Shown piece by piece: positions 59,140-64,000 of a stretch of DNA of 64,000 nt. The DNA lies in assembly GCF_030581005.1 (NCBI RefSeq), contig NZ_JAUQSX010000016.1, forward strand, positions 1-64,000, read 5' to 3'. Both the position numbers and the translations under genes were made by a program. The DNA comes from Hymenobacter mellowenesis. Lineage in GTDB: Bacteria; Bacteroidota; Bacteroidia; Cytophagales; Hymenobacteraceae. The number at the start of each line of letters is the position of its first letter. Position 1 is the first letter of the stretch. Below the pieces are notes generated by a model. It made no database searches and had not been told where the DNA came from. It saw only the letters and a list, made by a program, of their open reading frames with translations.

Positions 59140-60336
59140 TTACTCGTCCTTTTCGCCGTCACGACCGGCGTTGCGGTTGGGGGCGCCGTGGTCGGCGGCA
59201 TTGTCCTCGCCGGCGCGGTTTTCCTGACGGGCTTCCTGGCCGTAGTTCTGGGCGCGGTCTTCGGTGCGTTCCTCGCCTTTGGCTGGCGAGCCGGCGCGGC
59301 TGTTGGGCTGGCTGTCGTCGTACTGGTCGTTGTACGACCCGCCTTTCGAGCCGATTCCCTTGTTTTCGTCCCCCTTGTTGACCTCGGTGCTGTTGTAGCC
59401 GTTGCGGGCGTCGCCGGTGCTGGGGTTTGCGGTTTCGTTGGGCTGGTTGCGGCCCCGGTCGCCGTAGCCCTGGCCACTGGCGGAGTGCTGGCTGCCGGCT
59501 TCGGGGTTGGCGGTGCCGGCGGTGGCATTGGCGGGGCTGGCGGGCGCGGGCATGTAATCCTCGGTCTGGTTGCGGCGGTCGAGGCCGGCTGCATCGCCTT
59601 GCGGGGTGCTGCTTGCGGCCGACCGCAGCGACGTGTGGCCGTAATCGCTGGCGTAGCCGCTGTCGGTGCCTTTCGGCGAGCCGTTGTCGTTCGTGTCGGC
59701 GGTTTTCGCGCTGGGGTCCAGCGAAACGGTATTGCCGGCCTCGAAGCCGTATTCGGTGCGGGCATCGGGGCGCTGGTCGTGGCCGTCGTAGTCGCGGTAG
59801 GCATTGTCCTGCGGGCCGGGGGCGCCGGGGCCGCCATAGTATTTATCTTCGGCCGAGCTGCGGGGCTCGTAGTCGGCCAGCCGGTTCTGGTTGCCGAAGC
59901 CGCCGTGGGTGTTGCCGCCTTCGCCCTGCGCGCCGAACTCGCCACGAGCGGCGGCGCTGTCCTGGTTATCGCGGCGGGCCTGGTCGTTGAAGCTGTCCTG
60001 GGTGCTGTTGCTGAAATTACCGCCGTAAGCGCCTTCGGGTGCCAGGTCGGCAGGGTCGGCTTCTTTGTTTTCCTGCGGCTTCGGGTTGGCCTCCACGGCC
60101 CCCTCGCCCACGCTGGTTTCCGAATCGGCCAGCGACTCGCTCGACGCGGGCGCGGCCGGGCTGCTCACATCGGGGGTGGCATTGGAAGCTTTTTGCGACG
60201 CGGGCGGCCCGCCAGGCTGGCCCACCCCGGCGCCCGGTGCGGTGTGCTGCGTGGCGGTGTTGCCCACCGGTCCGTCGATGCGGTTGCCGGCGATGTCGTT
60301 GGGTTCGGTGTTCAGGTTCAATTGCTCGTTGTCCAT
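59140..60336 (-). CDS. Hydrophilin-like disordered protein
   Basis: A 398-residue protein without signal peptide, membrane segment or hydrophobic core. Asn, Gly, Asp, Glu, Ala, Ser and Gln dominate, with only scattered Tyr (NNQ-, GGxx- and YGD-type phrases such as GQGYGDRGRNQPNET). The composition is that of a hydrophilin or LEA-like desiccation or stress protein. No family was recognised, and the amino-terminus (MDNEQLNLNTEPND) is typical of short Bacteroidota stress proteins. It is divergent from the cold-shock gene, 158 bases away, which agrees with a stress role without proving it. Confidence 0.6.
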   Translation of the reverse strand: MDNEQLNLNTEPNDIAGNRIDGPVGNTATQHTAPGAGVGQPGGPPASQKASNATPDVSSPAAPASSESLADSETSVGEGAVEANPKPQENKEADPADLAPEGAYGGNFSNSTQDSFNDQARRDNQDSAAARGEFGAQGEGGNTHGGFGNQNRLADYEPRSSAEDKYYGGPGAPGPQDNAYRDYDGHDQRPDARTEYGFEAGNTVSLDPSAKTADTNDNGSPKGTDSGYASDYGHTSLRSAASSTPQGDAAGLDRRNQTEDYMPAPASPANATAGTANPEAGSQHSASGQGYGDRGRNQPNETANPSTGDARNGYNSTEVNKGDENKGIGSKGGSYNDQYDDSQPNSRAGSPAKGEERTEDRAQNYGQEARQENRAGEDNAADHGAPNRNAGRDGEKDE

Positions 60337-60418
60337 GAGAGGGCTGGGGCGGGAATCGGTGAGGAATAAACTCTCTGGCTATACGCGCCGGTGCAGCCGC
60401 GGTTCAGCGTACCCATTT

Positions 60419-60426
60419 TACCTTTG
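60419..60426 (+). promoter_or_regulatory. Promoter -7 box of the cold-shock gene
   Basis: TACCTTTG fits TAnnTTTG exactly. It leaves an untranslated leader of about 60 bases before the ATG at 60495, a usual arrangement for csp genes. Confidence 0.65.
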
Positions 60427-60494
60427 CCCAAGCTGGGCCATCGGCGCAGCGTCGGGCTCCTCGACCGGCCATCCATTCTCATCACCCCACGCAC

Positions 60495-60689
60495 ATGCTC
60501 ACCGGCACCGTTAAGTTTTTCAACGACACCAAAGGCTTCGGCTTCATCGTCGCCGACGATAACCAAGAAGAAATCTTTGTTCACCAAACCGGCCTCATCC
60601 ACGAAATTCAGGAAGGCGACCGGGTACAATTCAACATCAAAGCCGGCAAAAAAGGCCCGAACGCCGTGGACGTCGCCCGTATTCAATAG
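60495..60689 (+). CDS. Cold-shock domain protein
   Basis: A 64-residue single-stranded nucleic-acid-binding protein of the CspA family. The OB-fold opens TGTVKFFNDTKGFGFIV, containing the RNP1 motif KGFGFI, and RNP2 follows as EIFVHQTGL. Basic and aromatic residues sit where expected (Phe, Phe, His), and the C-terminus NAVDVARIQ is complete. It acts as an RNA chaperone in cold or general stress. A promoter box lies at 60419. Confidence 0.95.
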   Translation: MLTGTVKFFNDTKGFGFIVADDNQEEIFVHQTGLIHEIQEGDRVQFNIKAGKKGPNAVDVARIQ

Positions 60690-60717
60690 GTATTGAATCG
60701 CGCTATAAATCGCGCAA

Positions 60718-60819
60718 AAAGAACGTCATGCGGAGCTTGTCGAAGCATCTCTACCGCAGCAGTAAACTTAATTACTTGCGCGGTAGAGATGCTTCGACAA
60801 GCTCCGCATGACGTTCTTT
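60718..60819. repeat. REP/MITE-like inverted-repeat hairpin, copy 4
   Basis: Arms aagaacgtcatgcggagctt and aagctccgcatgacgttctt pair perfectly, followed by gtcgaagcatctctaccgc and its partner. The stem core gcggagcttgtcg replaces the gctgagcgcagtcg of copy 2 on both arms, so base-pairing is preserved. Confidence 0.92.
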
Positions 60820-60849
60820 CGTTTTGAACATCTAGCCTACACCCCGGGC

Positions 60850-61341
60850 CTACTTCTTCTCCACGTGCTTCGTCACTTCCACGCCCATGGCCATGAGGCC
60901 GGGCAGTTGGTCCTGGCGCATGTATTGTTCAAGGGTGAGGGTGTAGTTGCCGGCTTTGGCAAAATGCTGCTTGGGTAGGGCCAGAAACTGGATGTCGTAG
61001 ATGTCGCCGGTACCGCTGCCTTTGGGCTCGCCGGTTTTGGGGTCCATCAGCAGCATCTGGTGCAGGCCCGGCTGGCCCACCGGGCCGGCGGGACCGGTCA
61101 GGGTGTGCTTCACGTAGAGGTTATAGTAGCCGTAGGCCGAGGCGTGGCGCACGTTGAAATGCACGTCGTACACCGCCGTGGTGTCCTCAATGGCAAAGGT
61201 GAAAGAGGGCTTCTGCTGCACGTCCCAAGAGTTATTCGGGAAGTCGATGTTCTTCTCGAACACCCGGTTGGGGTCGCAGGCCGAAAGCACGCAAAGAAGC
61301 ACGGCCACAATGGCCGCCCGGAAGGCAAAACGCTGGTTCAT
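60850..61341 (-). CDS. gldH: Gliding motility lipoprotein GldH
   Basis: A 163-residue lipoprotein. The start at 61341 gives the lipobox LSAC with Cys22. The mature part, CDPNRVFEKNIDFPNNSW followed by DVHFNVRHASAYGYYNLYV, is the GldH signature, and the YTLTLEQYMRQDQLPGL end is typical. GldH is required for gliding and chitin use in Flavobacterium. In Bacteroidota it commonly follows the PSP1/ricT gene, as here: the stop of ricT at 61379 is 37 bases before its start, so they form one operon. Confidence 0.93.
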   Translation of the reverse strand: MNQRFAFRAAIVAVLLCVLSACDPNRVFEKNIDFPNNSWDVQQKPSFTFAIEDTTAVYDVHFNVRHASAYGYYNLYVKHTLTGPAGPVGQPGLHQMLLMDPKTGEPKGSGTGDIYDIQFLALPKQHFAKAGNYTLTLEQYMRQDQLPGLMAMGVEVTKHVEKK

Positions 61342-61378
61342 GCGAAGAATGAGCATTCAAAATCAATAAAGCCACTGT

Positions 61379-63139
61379 CTACGAACCCGCCGGTGCGGGC
61401 GCTGACGGGGCCGCGCCGCCCTCCCCGGCTGGGCCCCGGCCGCCGCGACGATTGCGCCCGCCACGGCCTTCGCGGCGCTCGCCACCGCTGCCCTCAGCGC
61501 GCGGCTCGGAGCCTTCGCGGCGGGGCCGGGACTCGCCGCCTTCGGCGTTGGGACGACGGTTGCGGCCGCCTTCGGGGCGCGGCTCGGAGCTGCCGGTGGG
61601 GGCAGCGCCGTCTTTAGCATTGGAGCGCGGGGCACCGTCGCGGCCCCGGCCGCCGCGGCGGTTGAGGGGGCGGGCGGCGGCACCGCGGCGGCCGCGCTGC
61701 TCGGGCGTATCGCCGAGGGCCGGCACCGTATTATCGGCGTCGCCGGGGCCGGGACTGGTCATTTGCTCGGGTGGGCGCGGGCCGCCGGGTGCGGCACCAG
61801 CCGGACGGCGGCCATCGCGCGGGGCGCGGCCTTCGCGGCCCTCGCGGGGTGGGCGGCCCTCCCGGTTTTCACGCGGCTCGCGGGCTTCGCGCGGCTGCTC
61901 GGCGCCTGGCTCCTGGGCGGCGCGGGGCTCACGCTCGGGGCGCGGAGCGCGGGGCTCGCGGCCTTCGCGCGGGGCGCGGGCTTCGGGGGCGTCGCCCTCC
62001 TTTTCGCCTTTGCCTTTTTTGCGTTTGCTGCGCTTGCTGCTCGATTTGATTTTGTCGTCGAGACGGTCCAAAGAACCCTCTACGATGGCCGAAACTTCGG
62101 GCTCGGGCGCTTCCTCGCGGGGTGGCAGCAGGCTTTCGATGATTTCGCCGCGCTTGTTCATTTCCAGCAGCTCTTTCACGCGGGCCGTGTCGAGCATCAC
62201 CCAGTTGTTGTCGCCTTTGAAGGCAAACCACATGCGGCGGCGGAAGATGTCGGTTTTCTGCAAAAAGGCTTCGCCCTTGCTGGTTTTCAGCGGGCGCTGC
62301 ACCTGCGGAATGTCCTTCAGCGCATCCAGATAGGCATCCAGCTCATAGTTGAGGCAGCACTTGAGGCGGCCGCACTGGCCGGCCAGCTTCTGCGGGTTGA
62401 GGCTCAGGTTCTGATAGCGGGCGGCGGTGGTACTCACCGTTTTAAAGTCCGTGAGCCATGTCGAGCAGCACAGCTCACGTCCGCAAATGCCGAGGCCGCC
62501 AATGCGGCCGGCTTCCTGCCGCAGCGAAATCTGGCGCATCTCCACGCGCACCCGAAACTCGTCGGCCAGGCGGCGGATGAGTTCGCGGAAGTCCACCCGG
62601 TCTTCGGCCGAGTAGTAGAACAGGGCGCGGGTACGGTCGGCCTGATACTCCACGTCGCTGAGCTTCATGCGCAGACGCAGCTCGCTCACCACGGCGCGGG
62701 CCCGGAACATGGTACCGGTTTCGAGGTCGCGCACGGCCTGCCAACGCTCCTCGTCGTCGGGAGTAGCAATGCGCAGGATATTGCGGATTTCCTTGGAGTC
62801 GGTGGGGATTTTCTTCTTGCGCATCTGCAGGCGCACCAGCTCGCCCTTGAGCGACACGTGGCCTAGGTGCCAGCCGGAGCCGGCGGCATCTACCACCACG
62901 GCATCGCCGGTCACGAGCGGCAGGCGCAGGTCGTTGCGCATAAATTCCTTGCGGCCGCCCTTGAAGCGAACTTCGACCATGTCGAACCCGGCAAATGAAT
63001 CGGGCACCTCCACGTCCTGGAGCCAATCGAACACATTCATGCGGGTGCAGCCGCCGGAGCTGCAGCCGCCTTTGGAGCCGCAGCCTCCTACTTTGGTGGT
63101 GCCGCAGCCCCCACCGGTTGAACAAGTTGAGCAAGCCAT
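61379..63139 (-). CDS. ricT: PSP1-domain protein (RicT/YaaT homologue) with long disordered tail
   Basis: A 586-residue protein. Residues 1-33 form a Cys/Gly-rich leader with eight Cys (CSTCSTGGGC to GGCTR). The PSP1 core (~40-345) follows, with VDFRELIRRLADEFRVRVEM, the conserved Cys runs GRELCCSTWL and GRLKCCLNYE, and PLKTSKGEAFLQ. In Bacillus, RicT is an iron-sulfur-binding partner of RNase Y complexes, and the cysteines fit that. Residues ~350-586 are a very long tail of Arg, Gly, Glu and Pro (REGREGRAPRDGRR, RRGGRGRDG), resembling RNA-binding RGG domains and longer than in typical homologues. It is in an operon with gldH. Confidence 0.88.
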   Translation of the reverse strand: MACSTCSTGGGCGTTKVGGCGSKGGCSSGGCTRMNVFDWLQDVEVPDSFAGFDMVEVRFKGGRKEFMRNDLRLPLVTGDAVVVDAAGSGWHLGHVSLKGELVRLQMRKKKIPTDSKEIRNILRIATPDDEERWQAVRDLETGTMFRARAVVSELRLRMKLSDVEYQADRTRALFYYSAEDRVDFRELIRRLADEFRVRVEMRQISLRQEAGRIGGLGICGRELCCSTWLTDFKTVSTTAARYQNLSLNPQKLAGQCGRLKCCLNYELDAYLDALKDIPQVQRPLKTSKGEAFLQKTDIFRRRMWFAFKGDNNWVMLDTARVKELLEMNKRGEIIESLLPPREEAPEPEVSAIVEGSLDRLDDKIKSSSKRSKRKKGKGEKEGDAPEARAPREGREPRAPRPEREPRAAQEPGAEQPREAREPRENREGRPPREGREGRAPRDGRRPAGAAPGGPRPPEQMTSPGPGDADNTVPALGDTPEQRGRRGAAARPLNRRGGRGRDGAPRSNAKDGAAPTGSSEPRPEGGRNRRPNAEGGESRPRREGSEPRAEGSGGERREGRGGRNRRGGRGPAGEGGAAPSAPAPAGS

Positions 63140-63529
63140 GAGGCTGAGATTATATAGTTGAGGGAAAATGGCAGTAGCGCCTGGTTTTCCGCGAAAATTC
63201 GGTTCCTAGCAAAGATACACAAATAGCACAGGCGCTTCCGCCGGGGTATTGGGCCAAGACCAAGCCGCTCGCACGGCCGGCTTCGTTACCCTCGAACAGC
63301 TTCTTGCGCCTTTGTGAAGCGTGTAATTATTACAATAACTTATTAGACTGCTACTTATAAAATTTTGTCATTTTTCGCAATTAAAAAGCCTAAAAAAGCC
63401 TCTGCAATACCAATAAAATGGGTTTATGTTAAAATTATTTTAAAATTTCTGCTTAACCGTGATGCGATTCGCAATTGGCTCTCTATATATTCGCCCATTC
63501 TTCACCAAAACCTCACCCCAAAAAGTTCT
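63140..63529. other. Divergent intergenic region with the ricT promoter
   Basis: This region is AT-rich from 63310 to 63500. It holds the ricT-gldH promoter box at 63210 on the minus strand. The M57 gene probably uses TATATTCG near 63484, one base off the consensus. No gene is visible. Confidence 0.5.
63210..63217 (-). promoter_or_regulatory. Promoter -7 box of the ricT-gldH operon
   Basis: On the minus strand this reads TATCTTTG, an exact match to TAnnTTTG, giving a leader of about 65 bases before the start at 63139. Confidence 0.65.
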
Positions 63530-64000
63530 ATGAAAAACCTCAAACTTCTCTCCCTGCTCGCCCTAACCGGCGCAACTCTATCCCTTGCCTCGTGCAGCAA
63601 AAAAGAGGAAACGGCTGCCGCTGCCCCAGCGGCCGTTTCACAAGATACCATGGCTCAAATCAAAGCCTTGGGTTTCAGCACCTCCGACGTGAAAGCCGTG
63701 GACGGCGGCTACGTGGTGGAGGGCGACATGCTCTTGACTAATGAGCTGCTGGCCAGTGCCCCCGGCTACTCCACCCTCCGCGTGGGCGGCGAGGAGCAGT
63801 ACCGCACCACCAACCTGGTGGGCAGCCTGCCGCGCGTACTCACCGTGAGCATCAGCAGCTCGTTTCCCTCGGCCTATGTGTCGGCCATCGACGAGGCCAT
63901 CCGGCGCTACAACGCCGCTGGCCTGCGGGTAACCTTCCGCCGCGTGAGCTCGGGGGCCGAGATGCCAGTGAAGTACTCGTCGAACCTGGGCACGGGCGTG
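63530..64000 (+). CDS. M57-type (dual-action HEIGH) metalloprotease lipoprotein, partial
   Basis: The gene runs off the right edge; 157 codons are visible from the ATG at 63530. A lipoprotein signal with lipobox LASC (Cys22) is followed by a short charged linker (SKKEETAAAA). The family N-terminal segment comes next: IKALGFSTSDVKAVDGGYVV, GDMLLTNELL, and YRTTNLVGSLPRVLTVSI. This is the pro-region of M57 'dual-action HEIGH' metallopeptidases of Bacteroidota. The catalytic HEIGH itself lies beyond the window, so the enzyme class rests on the family resemblance. It probably acts at the cell envelope. Confidence 0.8.
   Translation, partial: MKNLKLLSLLALTGATLSLASCSKKEETAAAAPAAVSQDTMAQIKALGFSTSDVKAVDGGYVVEGDMLLTNELLASAPGYSTLRVGGEEQYRTTNLVGSLPRVLTVSISSSFPSAYVSAIDEAIRRYNAAGLRVTFRRVSSGAEMPVKYSSNLGTGV

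Overview
The window looks like a chromosomal segment from a GC-rich member of the Bacteroidota, most likely Hymenobacter or a close Cytophagales relative. This is inferred from several signs. Many secreted proteins end in a type IX secretion (T9SS) type A sorting domain. A gldH gliding-motility lipoprotein gene sits beside a ricT/PSP1 gene. Promoter -7 boxes of the form TAnnTTTG are visible, and Shine-Dalgarno sequences are not. Most genes are clearly GC-rich, but several islands are AT-richer.

Layout: 1-10.6 kb holds a secreted-protease fragment, an outer-membrane barrel, a 1019-residue Ig-repeat T9SS protein, the polyphosphate pair sixA-ppk1, and a T9SS pectate lyase. 10.7-15.1 kb is an accessory patch: an HNH endonuclease pseudogene whose 3' tail occurs three times, interleaved with a lipoprotein hydrolase and a Fic protein. 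The Fic gene has two palindromic operators upstream. A two-gene nucleotidyltransferase/partner module follows. 15.1-34.5 kb holds secreted and outer-membrane proteins: a PorT-like barrel, a 1995-residue protein built of three ~577-residue modules, two M43 metalloproteases, and a metallophosphoesterase joined to an outer-membrane barrel. It also holds an HD-Pycsar-type membrane protein, tRNA-Arg(CCU), an HNH nuclease, and an SBBP-repeat T9SS protein.

34.6-41.9 kb starts with a GH92 mannosidase whose 3' end recurs twice downstream, each time after a small AT-rich gene or gene remnant. It continues with a complete type II restriction-modification locus with a C-protein regulator, and two small membrane/stress proteins sharing one segment. 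42.2-45.5 kb is a porin / periplasmic phosphate-binding-like / sensor-kinase operon; the kinase lacks the usual phosphoacceptor histidine. 45.5-64 kb holds a DUF2268-like protease, a GH43 glycosidase, a Lys/Ser-rich secreted protein, a large alpha-2-macroglobulin, a PorT-like barrel, and a DinB-like protein. It ends with a hydrophilin-like protein, a cold-shock protein, ricT-gldH, and the start of an M57 metalloprotease.

Five related ~100-bp inverted-repeat hairpins are scattered between genes, and their two arms covary. The most unusual theme is 'orphan 3' tails': short, frame-preserving copies of the last 29-50 codons of a gene left next to foreign-looking cargo genes. It is seen independently at the HNH and GH92 loci. 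No transposase, integrase, CRISPR array or rRNA was recognised.
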